From contig MNCI01010871.1 of assembly GCA_015680685.1 (NCBI GenBank), positions 299,471-363,470 of the forward strand: DNA of 64,000 bases. Direction: 5' to 3'. Shown in pieces: positions 33,206 to 44,384 of the stretch. The translations under genes were made by a program, and so were the position numbers. The notes under the pieces are model-generated. The model saw nothing but the letters and a program-made list of their open reading frames with translations, was not told the origin of the DNA and made no database searches. The DNA is from Gnetum montanum. Its lineage: Eukaryota; Streptophyta; Gnetopsida; Gnetales; Gnetaceae. Position 1 is the first letter of the stretch, and every line of letters starts with the position of its first letter.

Positions 33206-34420
33206 GTGGCATCCACTCAAGGAACATCAGACTACCCTGAGGATATGACTAAAACTTTGGACTCAGAAGCCGACAACATCACTGAGGATCCCCTCGTCGA
33301 AGTCCCCATCACCATGTCTAGTGGCAAGGTTAAAACATTAAAACCAAGTACTTTACTAAATCCACAAATTGCCAATGACATTACACAAGTGCTGAAGAAT
33401 AATATCAAAACATTCTCTTGGTTGTATACCAATATGCTAGGATTGGACCCATGCATCATCCATCATAACATCATCCTTGATGAAAAACTTAGACCAGTAA
33501 AGCAAAAGGCACACAAGGTTAGGCCTGAGGTAGTGTTGGCAGTTCATAACGAAATCACAAAGCTCTATTAGTCCGGTTTCATCCAAGCTATTGACTATGT
33601 TGATTGGGTATCCAACATTGTTGTAGTCCCTAAGAAGAATGGCAACATTCACATATGTATTGACTTCCGTGACCTCAACGTAGCCACTATAAAGGATGAC
33701 TTCCCGCTACCCAATATCGATCAACTCGTTGACTCAACCACTAGGCACACATTATTATCCTTCATGGATGGACTCTCGGGATACAACCAAATCAGGATCA
33801 ACCCAGAACACCAACTCAGGACGACCTTCATGACACCTTGGGGCACATTCTGTTATACAATGATGCTATTTGGTCTCAAAAACATGGGTCACAATAGGAA
33901 ATGACATATATATTTAGCAATTACATGCTCGATTCACTTAATGATTATGTAGACGACATCGCGGTCAAGTCCAAAATAACCAAACAACATGCAAAGCACT
34001 TAAACTTGGTACTCAAACATTGTCTCAAATATGACCTTAGGATTAAACCAAAGAAATGCGTCTTTGGGGTTAAGACAGGAAAAATGCTTGGCTTCGTAGT
34101 CTCCAAAATAGGTATATGAGTAGACCCCGATAAAGTTAAAGCAATAACTAGTATGCAACTGCCTAGGGACCTTACTGAATTATGTGGTCTGCAAGGTAGA
34201 CTGTAATTCATCAGATGCTTTATCACAAAGCTAACTAATAAGTTGAAACCCATGTAGTATTTATTGCGAAAGAACATCCATTTTCAATGGACTCAACAGT
34301 ACCAAGAAGCCTTTGAAACATAAAAATGGAGTTGGCTCAACTGCCAACAGTTCATCCCCCGCAAGGCGATAAACATTTTTACATCTACCTCACGACATTT
34401 GATACATCTATTGCATCCAT
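33206..34420 (+). pseudogene. pol: Reverse transcriptase of Element 1
   Basis: An open start (MASTQGTSDYPED) leads into KAHKVRPEVVLAVHNEITKL, WVSNIVVVPKKNGNIHICID and RDLNVATIKDDFPLPNIDQL. Next come SFMDGLSGYNQI (first catalytic Asp kept), TPWGTFCYTMMLFGLKN, then a frameshift at about 33890, then LNDYVDDIAVKS (YVDD box intact) and LRIKPKKCVFGVKTGKMLGF. These are the RT blocks in the right order for Ty3/gypsy. Stops at 33569, 34117 and later, plus the frameshift, make it inactive. Confidence 0.9.
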
Positions 34421-35354
34421 GCTTTGCCAAAAATGAGAAGATGGAGCTGAGATTCTCATTTACTATTTAAGCCACACCTTGGTTGCCCACGAACAACGAT
34501 ACAATGATGTGGAGAGATTATGCTTCACCCTTGTCTTTTCCTTGAATAAGTGGCAGCATTACCTCTTCCACAACCAAGTCAATATCATTTGCAAAGATAA
34601 CGTGCTTCGAGCTATCACCAACAACATCTATGAATCAAGTAGATTAGCTAGATGGAAGGCAATGATTGCAGAGATTGACCTACGTTATGTTGCTCAATCC
34701 TCCACTAAGGGTCAAGCGGTGGCTAATCAGTTGACCGCATCACTGATACAAGATCAAGTGACAATCGACCTTGAATTCCCTGACGAAGATATCAACAACA
34801 TAGACATAGTACCTAATAATTACGATGCAATCCTATACTTTTACGGAGCATCCACCTCCCAAGGGGAAAGTGCTGCAGCCATCATAACATATCCCTCGAA
34901 ATAAATTCATCTGTTTGCCTATCGACTAAACTTCCCTTGCACCAATAATGTGGCAGAGTACGAAGGTCTTCTTAGAGGTCTTATAGTGGCACTAACTTCG
35001 AGAATCACACGTCTTATAGTGTAAGGTGACTCACAGTTGGTAATTAATCAAGTCACAGAGATCTACTCATGCAAAGCTCCGCATTTGCAACCATACTGTG
35101 ACTTGACTAAACACTTGTTAAAACAATTGATCAACGTAGACGTGCAACATATTCCTAGGAACAAAAATACCATTGCTGACACACTTTCCACACTAGCCTT
35201 GAACATGACACCTGAGATGTTCCGTCTGTTGCCTAGTTCTATAAAAAATTGTGCCAAACCTGTGATCAATTCTCTCGATGAAATACCCATAGTGTCCGTT
35301 AGCACTACACAAGCAATAGAGTGGTACGATGACATAAAAGAGTACCTTCTATGA
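34421..35354 (+). pseudogene. pol: RNase H plus second archaeal-type RNase H of Element 1
   Basis: The first domain is the remnant of the RT-linked RNase H: VAHEQRYNDVERLCFTLVFS, KWQHYLFHNQVNIICKDN. A tether follows (GQAVANQLTASLIQ), then an independent RNase H fold: ILYFYGASTSQGESAAAI, CTNNVAEYEGLLRGLIVAL, GDSQLVINQV, and VQHIPRNKNTIADTLSTLAL. The TNNxAEYxxL signature marks the archaeal/plant-type RNase H acquired by Tat elements. The first catalytic Asp (usually FDGAS) is Tyr here; the Glu and the later Asp residues remain. Confidence 0.85.
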
Positions 35355-35438
35355 GGCGAACTGCCACAACATCTAATGAGTGCTCAAAAGGACATGGTGT
35401 GAAAACGCTCTAGGCAATATGCATTAATAGGGGACACC

Positions 35439-36558
35439 TTGTGTCGCAAGTCCTATGAAGGCATCCTATTGACCAGTGTCGGTAGCATCGATGACCAAAC
35501 GATCATAGAACAGGTTCACGAAGGACTATGTGGAGGGCAAATAGCACCCAAAGAAATGGCAACAAAAATTAGATGTTTGGGCTATTACTGGCCACACATG
35601 GAGTACAATTGCTTCTCCAGGGTTAGGAAATGCAACATTTTCCAAAGGCACGATAACCTAATACATGTACCACCTAATGAGTTGCATACTACGCAAATCA
35701 CATGGCCATTTCAAAAATGGGGATTAGACATCATTGGGCCGATAACACCATTATATTCATTAGGACATAGCTTCATCATCACTGCGATTGAATACTTCAA
35801 TAAATGGGTAGAAGATATTCCCCTTAGGAAAACCATGTCCAAACGTGTTTGCAACTTCATATTAGAAAACATCATAACTCATTTTGGTATCCCAATGACC
35901 ATAGTCACCAATAATGGGCCATAGTTTAGTAGTATGGATACTAAAAACTTCTATGAAAGCCTAGGTATTAAACACTCATTTTTATCACCATATTACCCAC
36001 AGAGCAATGGTCAAGTAGATCTACGAATAAAACAATCATCATGGTGCGCAAGAAAATGCTGAATCAAAGCAAGAGACGATGGCATGAGCAGTTAATCTAT
36101 GCATTATGGGCATACCGAACAACGCATCAAACATCCATAGGTACGACACCATATAGCCTGGTATACAGATCTAAAGCTATGTTACCTTTGGAGTTATAGG
36201 TTCTCTCGCTGCGGATAACGCTCTCTAGTCTCCTTGATGAAAGCCAGAACAACAAACTGCGCATCGTTGACCTTGACTCGGTGGAGGAAGAAAGAGTACG
36301 AGTGCTTGATCAAATCGAATGGTACCAGAGACAACAATGACAATGTCATCAACATAATGCACATAAGTGGCTGATCAAAGAAGGTGACCAAGTTCTCAAG
36401 GCGATCTGTGAACACTCAGATAAATTCTCAGTCAACTGAGAAGGACTTTACTTAGTTGCTAAAGCCTATGCTAATGGGGCATTCAAGCTCGTCGACATGG
36501 ACAAAAACGAATTGGCCAATCCTACAAATCACGTGTACCTAAAACCATTCTACGTTTG
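35439..36558 (+). pseudogene. pol: Integrase of Element 1
   Basis: The zinc-binding part is HEGLCGGQIAPKEMATKIRC with CLGYYWPH and KCNIFQRH; its second His is lost. The core is WGLDIIGPITPLYSLGHSFI (first Asp kept), then HFGIPMTIVTNNGP (second Asp changed to Asn), then YYPQSNGQVD (the Glu region altered). A shifted, stop-rich stretch follows (36000-36400), then the C-terminal KFSVN-EGLYLVAKAYANGAF, ending at TGA 36556-36558. It would insert the cDNA; this copy cannot. Confidence 0.85.
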
Positions 36559-36574
36559 ATGATCTTAAGGTATG

Positions 36575-36935
36575 TCATGGTCCTGGCATCATGACCTAAA
36601 ACTGATACCACAGAATAGTCTTGGAGCTATGAATTAAAACTAGCACCATAGAATAGTCCTGGAGCTATGAATTAAAACTAGCACCATAGAACATCCTGGC
36701 GTCATGACGGTAAATTGACACCATAAAGCTCTATCTGACATGACACTAAACTACCACACTTGTCCATTAGAGTCCACTAAGACTATAAATTAGCTAGCCT
36801 CTTCATAGTCCACCGCAACTATAAACTAGCATTGCACCGTCCGCTATGATGACAAACTGGTGATGTACAAAGGATTATGATGTGAAGCTAATCCACAATA
36901 GTCTGCTAAGACTATAAACTAGTGACATCATTAAC
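36575..36935 (+). repeat. TAAACT-word array after the integrase
   Basis: About ten units. Two close copies read GGAGCTATGAATTAAAACTA + GCACCATAGAA; the rest are GACTATAAACTAGC types. It is co-linear with 12889-13262 in Element 3 and 44985-45210 in Element 2. Confidence 0.8.
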
Positions 36936-37165
36936 AACCTGCCATTATTCAAAAAGACATGCTATTGCAATCAGCTGTACATGCTCACCAAGGACCTGTC
37001 ACTTGATTTGTCACATAGATTGGGATGAAACTGATGTTGTTCAAAATTTTGTTGGCCTTGAAACTCTACATGATGGCTTCATTCCATCGTCCGTGTTCAA
37101 GTTTAAAGTGCTAAGCTGACTGAATCATTTGTGTTTTTCTTGCTCCCTTGGAGTGGTGTTTGCAG

Positions 37166-37217
37166 GATGACACACTTGAGGTGTTCACGCATAGATGCAT
37201 TCCATCATGACGACAAG
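37166..37217 (+). other. Conserved 52-nt block with splice-like borders (Element 1 copy)
   Basis: TTGCAG precedes GATGACAC and GTATC follows ACAAG. Same size as the copies at 13469 and 45502. Confidence 0.5.
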
Positions 37218-37464
37218 GTATCACATTCTTCCTGATGCTCACAATTGGGTTAATCAATTCGTTCATAAATACATTTCCAACTCCTAATGCATTCCCCATT
37301 CCTCATCATGATCCTTTTACCCTATTCAATTATAGTCCCTTGATACAATATTCATCCCAAAACTCTTGATGCACTGTTGTCCACTATGATCCCCTAAGCA
37401 GTTGCAACACAAGACACAATGCACAGCACATGATACAAAGGCAAAGCGCATGAGCATGAGTATG

Positions 37465-37575
37465 GCACAAAAAAAAAGAAAAGAAGAAGAAGAAAGCAAG
37501 ATTCTTCAAAAGAAAAGACAAAAGGACAAAAAAAAAGAGGTCAAAGAGAAAAATACACGGAAAAGGTCTCCATGA
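37465..37575 (+). repeat. A/G-rich tract upstream of the 3' LTR
   Basis: About 110 bases, mostly A and G (AAAAGAAGAAGAAG...). Element 2 has a matching tract at 46022-46080. The true polypurine primer is the short tract next to the LTR. Confidence 0.5.
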
Positions 37576-38075
37576 CCCCATGGACATCATAAACTAAAGA
37601 TCATTGGTTCTTCTCATACAAGCCTCATGTGAGAAGACAATTGTCTTGGGAGAACACTCATGCCACGAATAATCATGTGGCACATCACCACATGGATTTG
37701 GCTATTTACAATGGGACCCCTAAACATAACACAAGGGTTCCATTTCTCCAAAGAACGCACCTCTAGTGTCTTGGTTCTAAGTCTGTTGAAAACCTAGCTA
37801 CTAACAGAGACCAATGACACGACTTGCTCACGCGAGAGCACTCCTCTTCCATAATTTTGGCAACACTTATAACCCTTGATCATCTTTCGATTTCCCCAGT
37901 CACAACCAATTCCCTTCTTTCCCTAGACTACATTTTCCCTCAACCTAATGTACTTTTGAGCATGGTGCGATGACATTCAGCTAGAGGCCAATGGAAAACT
38001 CTTGGTACTTGGTCGTTCATGGTGTTTTGTACTTCTTTGTCGACGCCTCTCAGGTAGATTCCTCCAGATGTCAAC

Positions 38076-38084
38076 AAAGAGGGA
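38076..38084 (+). promoter_or_regulatory. Polypurine tract, Element 1
   Basis: AAAGAGGGA, separated by CCAA from the LTR's TG at 38089. Confidence 0.75.
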
Positions 38085-38088
38085 CCAA

Positions 38089-39798
38089 TGAAACACCACA
38101 AAATCTTAGCTCAACACTTTGAAATAAGAACAATTCAGAGCCTCTCAAATCTTGAGAAGAAAAATCTCAACTACGGCATGGAACTCAAGCCAGCTTGCTC
38201 ATGTAGTAAAGCTAGCTTGCTCCTAGCGTGAGTGACTCAAAACAACCTCAAAATAGTGTTAAAATGGCCTAATTCTAAAGGTACAAGTCATCCTAAAGGT
38301 CCACTAATGATTACCCCAGGTTCCTAGCCCTTAGAATCTTGATTTTGAGCTCGAAAATACACTATTTTCACTGGTTATGTCTTGGTCACGCCCAGGTCAC
38401 GTTGGGGACACACTAGCATGAGCCCAGCGTGACCAAATAGAAACTGGTCTAAACAAGCAGTTCCAAGCACAATTTTAGCATCAACTGAACTCCTAAGGAT
38501 AGGCAACAGTTCTAATGGTTAACAGGCTCTAACAAAATCAAAGTTCAAGGGTGAAACATGAAATTTTGGCTTGGTTATGCCTAGCTCATGCCTAGGTCAT
38601 GGCTAGGTCATGCCCAGGTCATGCCCGGGTCACACTGACATCGTGAGCCCAACGTGAGTTACCAAAATGACTCAAATCAAGAACAAACAACCTCAAAATT
38701 AGCATGCAGGTTTCCCCCAAGGGCAGGCAATAGTTACACTTGAAGGACAGGCCTCGAAAATCAAGATTTGATGTGAAATATATCATTTCAACTAGCTCAC
38801 GTCTAGCTCATGCCCAACTCATGCCCAAGTTACCCTGACAGCATGAGCTGCCAAAAGTGTCCTAGAGCATCTCAGACATGTGCCAAAGACACGCCAGGGC
38901 AAGATCAACTCACACTGACAACCTTGAAGAAACAAAAAATACCTCAAATAGCCATAAAACCACTCAAATCAACATCCTGCAGCAGTCGACCCAAGGGACA
39001 ATCCAAGTTCAAGCGAGCTGGAGTCAAATTTTAATTGCAAATTCATTGTAAATTTTCATTGTAAGCTTCACCATTGGTGTGCTTGTTAAGCTCTTATGCT
39101 ACTTCCATGAGCATAGGCTAGCTTGCGTTGTAAAGATGCAATGCACTTGGTCCAGAACGTAGTTGCCCATGTACACTTGTCACACAATCCATTTTTCTCT
39201 TATCTTGTAGCCATCAATCCCATTCAATCCGACTCCTGAGCCTAGAAAAATGTATAAATACCTTGTTCATTGACATAAACAGGGTTGGCAAAAATTTGAA
39301 GCAAGAAAACAAGCAATCCTGAGCCCAGATGCACGTGATTCCCAGTGCCTGTAAACACCTCACATCGGAGCTGAACGTTCGACTTGCAACGCAACTATGT
39401 TTTGATTGGTGCACATCTTGTCGATTAATACAACATTGTTCATTATTTGCCATCCATTGGTTGTTCTAAATTATTGTTTGCATTGTTCTATTTCATCACA
39501 TGTTCCTGCATACATTCTGCATACATTCTATTTTTTCATTACGTTTCATTACGTTTCGTTACATTTCGTGATGTTACATTATTTTCTCTGTTTTACATTT
39601 GTGATGATAACCCCAACATAGGCAATAGCATAGGCTTGGGGAAGTCCTTGGTTGATCTGGATGCAGACCCTCCAAGGCACTCTGCCTTCATTTTTCTAGC
39701 TTGCCCTCACGTGAAGGCAAGGTCATTTGTATGTCTCTAGAGGTCTTTCGGCATTCGTTTTTTCCTCTAGCCTTATGCTGATGATTTTGGAAAGTACA
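38089..39798 (+). repeat. 3' LTR of Element 1
   Basis: It starts TGAAACACCACAAAATC and ends GGAAAGTACA, followed by the duplication CATTT. It aligns end to end with 20199-21961. The TATA box is at 39253-39260. Confidence 0.9.
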
Positions 39799-39803
39799 CA
39801 TTT

Positions 39804-40225
39804 CTCTCTTCCAATTTTAGCATTTTCTTGCATTTCTCTTGCATCTTTTTACACTTTTTCACATGTTGTCATGTTGTACTATGCTTGGCCAGTAGTCTTC
39901 ATGGGTTAACACCCTCATTGTGGTTGAAACCCTTAGCTACGCTTGCTCCCATTCAGTGGCTATGCTCTACACTTAACATCATGAAACATTGCTTTGACAC
40001 TTAGCTCTATTTCATGTTGTTTGCATTTTCATTTTGGCTAACCATGCCACCCCTGGTTGCACCCAATACCTTGGTTGTAGTTAGCAAAGTCCCTATTCGA
40101 TTGACAAGATGGTCTAGGGTGCTTTGCCTCTATTTCTAGCAACGCCCTTGCACGAAGGTGATGTTAAGGTTGTGCATCCATTGATTCCTTGGTGATTCCA
40201 GCCACTAATTTTTTTAGTCATTATA
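39804..40225 (+). repeat. 5' LTR of Element 2, second part
   Basis: It resumes at CTCTCTTCCAATTTTAGC and aligns with 47505-47925 (TTTTTACACTTTTTCAC, GTAGTCTTCATGGGTTAACA, TTGGTGATTCCAGCC). Its last two bases are TA where the 3' LTR has CA. Confidence 0.85.
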
Positions 40226-40230
40226 GTTTT

Positions 40231-40250
40231 TTGGCACTAGAAAGAGAGCC
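40231..40250 (+). promoter_or_regulatory. Primer-binding site, Element 2
   Basis: TTGGCACTAGAAAGAGAGCC lies five bases after the LTR end. It is a variant of the Element 1 site. Confidence 0.7.
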
Positions 40251-40808
40251 TTGGCATTTTCTTTTGTGTTTTCTGATTATTTTCCCATGTGCTCTTTCCA
40301 CCACCAGTCAGTGTAGATTGGACCCTATCGTCAATTCCCTTGGAACCTCACTGGACAAAAGCCAAAATATAGCTTAGGCACTTAAACCAAAATTCTAGGC
40401 ACTCTGGAGAGTGTAGTCAACTCCAGCATAGTGAGCATAGCACTAGAGTTAGCCATTTTCAACAACTTTCACACTTAGAATTTTTTTTTGCATTTTCATA
40501 CTTAGCCAAATTTTTGCAATTTCATTCTTAGCCAAAGTTTCTATAGTTTTAAACTTAGTTAATTTTTTGTAGTTTCTATACTTAGCCACTTTTCTACATT
40601 TTTACACTTAGCCATTTTTCTACATTTTTATACTTAGCCATTTTTCTGCTACCATTAGACTTAGTTATTTTTTTGTAATTTTCAGAGTTAGCCATTTTCT
40701 GCAAATAACAACTCTCACAACTCTCAGACTTATGAATATGAATCCAAATTAACCTTTCACAGTTGTATCTAACACATTTGACACCACAATTCATCCAAAG
40801 TGTGCTAT
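40251..40808 (+). other. Leader of Element 2 with CTTAGCCA-word repeats
   Basis: There is no gene. From 40470 to 40700 the words ACTTAGCCATTTTTCTAC and variants repeat eight or nine times at 25-35 base spacing. Confidence 0.6.
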
Positions 40809-40809
40809 G

Positions 40810-43330
40810 CTAAGCGACGAACAATACAATTTCATTTGTGCCAAATTCCAAGCAAGATCACCATTGGGTTACCTTAACTTAGAGGAAAAACAAGATTACA
40901 AATGAGTCCAATAGGATGGAAGAGAGAACAACCCCTCCTTGTTCGAAATAATCCCACTCACGGAGTCCTACCACTAACTATTGTCCCAACTCATCTATGC
41001 AAATGAGCATGATGCAGGAACAACCTACAAGGAAGCCTCACAAGAGGAAGAAGATGAGCTTGAGGCTTACTTCGAACATGAGAGCCCTCTCTACACCATC
41101 TTCCAACAATTGCTACCTAGTATGAACCCTCCTTGGTTTAATCCATCCACCCTCTCCGAGATGGTGACCATGCCAATTCAGCCTTCCTTGTGAGTGACCA
41201 TTGCATTTTCCCAACCCTATGCTCACATAGGGATCACCTCCAAACCCCAAACAATTCAGGCATCTTACATCCCACCTATCTCATTAGCACTCACAATGTC
41301 CATCCAACCCTCTCATGTGTGGCCTACCTCGGTCACTACACCCATCGCTTAGCCAACACATAAACTAAACTCGTCCGCTACGATGTTAAACTAGCAATGA
41401 TCATTTACTATGACATTAAACTAGCAACAACCATCTAGTACAATGTTAAACTAGAAATGGCCATCCACTACGACATTAAACTAGCAAACTCCACAACCAA
41501 CAATCTGACCCTATGCTATGCAACCAACACAAGCCTAGCCAATGTAACTAGTTTGCACATCCCCAAGCTTGGATTAGACATTCTAAATAATCAAAAGTTT
41601 GATAGAGGAGATCAACCAACTCAAACCTACCTCCTTCGAAACTATCAAAGTGGGGGACTTCTATCAGGATGACCTCATAAATCCTACAATCCCATCCTTG
41701 ACTCTTCCAATTAGGGTCCAACTGCCTCAACTCACCAAGTATAATGGTAAAGCACACTTGGTCACATTTAGATCCAAGTGCCTACTCCGTCAAGCCTAGC
41801 CACATGTCATCATGTTCGTGTTCCCCATGTCACTCACTGGTAAGGCCTTAAACTAGTATCAAACGCTATCCAAGGCCTCAATCTCTTCTTTGGAGGATCT
41901 TGTAAGCCAGTTTTTGACGTGCTTCAAGTACAACCTAAATCCTGAAGAAACCCTCAACCACAAGTTAATTCCTCCAACACTGGAATGCTGCATTGAGTAA
42001 AATGCATGAACCCCTACTAGAGACACACCTATTGGCCATCTTCAAGGGTGTAGTAAATGACTTCATTAAGTCCAAATTGTGTTACCTAGCCCCAAAGTCT
42101 CTCAGTCAAGCCTTTGCCCAAACAAAAGGAATATAGGAGCCAACACAAGCTAGCAATGAGCTAGCCTATGTGGCCTACAAAAACCAACATGTACACAAAC
42201 AAAATGCAATAGTGAAAATAGTGGCCATAAGCACAAAAGAAACCAATCGGGGCCCGACGACTAAGTAGCCCAAGGCCCCAGCTCACAAAGCTACCAACTT
42301 TGGTGCCAACTTGCCTACATTGGTAGGGGCCATCCCATGGTCCAACTTTGAGTGCAAGGATCACTCAAAGTATACATTGCTATTGATGGAACCCTTTGAA
42401 CTACTAGAGTAGCTCCTGAAAGCTACGCGAATCCATTACAAACACATATTAGAGATTGCTTGTCAAAAACATGATAGGTACTACAAACTACTAAGGAACC
42501 TTACCTTAGCAATAACAAATAAGCCCTTGATCCCATAACATTTCAAGCTAAACCAATACTGTCATTACCACCAGATGTCTGGCCACAATATGGACAACTG
42601 TCATGCTTTGTAGAATGACCTACAAAGAATGATAGAATGGGGCCAATTGGTAATTGACGCTGTGAGACAATCCAACATAGATGATGTTGCCTATGTCATA
42701 AACTCCATTAGGGTAGGTGGAAATTCTAAATTTGCATAATGCAAGGCAAGGATCCCCTCAACCTCCATAAGCAAGAGGCCTCCCTTTGTTATCAAAGTTC
42801 CACCTTGAGCATCCATAACATCCTTTTTGACCAAGGTCCCATAACAATCATCCACTAAGACATTAAACTAGCATGACGTAGTAGCAACAACTGCTAAGAA
42901 ACCTTTTGTCATCAAGGTGCCATAACAAGTTGGCCCCGTAACAACTTCTCAACCATTTTTTTTCATAAGGATGCCACAACATGGTGGTGCCTTACCTACC
43001 CAAAGCCCAACAGTGGGCAACATCTTGGCCTCTCCTCCTTCAAGGGCCAACCCCACCAACAACTCGAGTAAGCCTACCAAATGGTAATGCAAGAGGACAA
43101 ATGAGTTTCTTGCAACTCCCATGGCCAAAGCAAATGCCACAACCAGCAAGCAACAACTAAACATTGGGGCCCCTACCCCCAAGTAGGCCAAGCAACCCAA
43201 GCCCAAGTCCCATCCACAAGAGATTCTTCTCTCAAGCTACATGGAGGAAGTCAAGGCCAACACAATGGTCAATGATAAGGACTTTGTAGCTACACTAACC
43301 TAGGTGAAACAAAAGCTTAAGAAAAAGAAC
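40810..43330 (+). pseudogene. gag: Gag of Element 2
   Basis: It parallels the Element 1 gag: EQYNFICAKFQARS at 40822, then 40981-41190 (a Glu-rich EEEDELEAYFEHES), then a Pro-rich linker. It is interrupted by a TAAACT array (41365-41490). The gag domain follows at 41700-42060 (LPQLTKYNGKAHLVTFRSKC, SISSLEDL), then the knuckle at 42559-42600 (CHYHQMSGHNMDNC, CHHC type), and PFVIKVP repeats (42780-42970). Stops are frequent and mostly TAG or TAA in place of Gln codons. The similarity to Element 1 shows one family. Confidence 0.8.
41365..41490 (+). repeat. TAAACT-word array inside the Element 2 gag
   Basis: Four units of the type CTACGACATTAAACTAGCAA at ~32-base spacing, inserted between the gag N-terminal region and the gag domain. 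Element 1 has no array at this place. Confidence 0.8.
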
Positions 43331-43342
43331 ACAATGTGAAGC

Positions 43343-43935
43343 TTGTATGACTTAGTCATGACCTCATTTGCTCACCACCAAGTGTTGGCCCAAATGTTGG
43401 CCTCCATTCTTATTATGGAGTACATCCCTATAGATGAGAACATTGTTCGTGCAATGATGTTGCCCCCTGCACCACAGGAATCAAGTTTAACATTCCTAGT
43501 GTTTTACAACAATGTAGTCAATGTCAACCCCAAAGGAAGGGAGGTCACTATAGCTATATTGTTAATTAGCATACATGTTGGGTAGTGCACCATTCACAGA
43601 GTGCATGTTGATGATGGTGCAACACCAAACATAGTCCTATACTTTGTCATCGACAAACTAGGCTTAGATGACAAAATCAAGGCAACCAAAACCATGTGTC
43701 TAAAATCCTTCAATAGATCATGCATCACTGTTAGGGGTACAATCAACTTAGCCTTCATGGCAGGAGAGTAATTCCCCACTAGCACAAATTTCACTATCAT
43801 ATAGGAGATGCCAAGCTTCAACTTGATCCTAGGCAGGCTTTGGCTAGTCCAACTATGGGTTGTCTCCTCTTCCATCCATTAAAAAATCCACCTTCCATAC
43901 AAAGGTGGTCAAGTTATCATCCATGGTGATAACAT
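43343..43935 (+). pseudogene. Aspartic protease of Element 2
   Basis: MYDLVMTSFAHHQVLAQMLA parallels the pre-protease segment of Element 1. The domain reads IHRVHVDDGATPNIVLYFVI, CLKSFNRSCITVRGTINLA, PSFNLILGRLWLVQL and IHLPYKGGQVIIHGD. The active site is again D-D-G. Stops lie near 43583, 43769, 43802 and 43878. No RT follows. Confidence 0.8.
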
Positions 43936-44384
43936 CCCCCCTCCAACTACCCACAACATAAAAGTGCTAGAGGTGGAGCTTCTTGGTGGTACACCTGCGG
44001 CAACCAATGCAACACCTAAGGCTAACACACTCGAATGAGTGGTTGAAGCCAACAACTTCCTAGAGGATCCTAATCTTTGTGCGCCACCTAATCCATGCCT
44101 AGTTAGGAAGAAACTATGTGATCAAGACTTACCCTTGGCCAAAAATGCACTAAGCACCTACTTACCCCTTGCCTTCATGGGCCATGCATTTTTGGTTTTT
44201 TCTTGTGTTGCATTTGTTCATGTATTTAAATTTCACTTACTTTCCTAGTTTACACATTGCTTTGCTTTATTTACACATTTCTACTCTGTTTATGCATCCA
44301 TCCACATAGCTTATGCATTGCATTTGAAAAACATGAAAAACACATAAAAATCAAAAAAATCATAAAACTACAAAAACACATGGC

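Larger units (their letters stand above)
20199..39798 (+). mobile_element. Element 1: 19.6 kb Tat-lineage Ty3/gypsy retrotransposon with antisense gene
   Basis: LTRs at 20199-21961 and 38089-39798 flank a 16.1 kb interior. The order is primer-binding site, minisatellite leader, gag, protease, TAAACT array, antisense spliced gene, TAAACT array, RT, RNase H, a second (archaeal-type) RNase H, integrase, TAAACT array, 52-nt block, polypurine tract. The second RNase H between RT and integrase is the hallmark of the Tat lineage. The CHHC zinc knuckle is also typical. The LTRs differ at roughly one base in ten by eye over their first ~350 bp, so the insertion is old. Every domain carries stops. Confidence 0.85.

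Noticed and set aside
33232-33652. Minus-strand open frames opposite the RT
   Set aside because: They are shadows of the RT coding strand; the plus-strand RT motifs are unmistakable.
36600-38080. Envelope-like reading frame after the integrase of Element 1
   Set aside because: No open frame, signal peptide or membrane segment; the region is array, 52-nt block and A/G tract.
44039-44248. 69-codon frame after the Element 2 protease as an extra gene
   Set aside because: It follows the protease tail with low-complexity hydrophobic residues and no conservation visible in Element 1.
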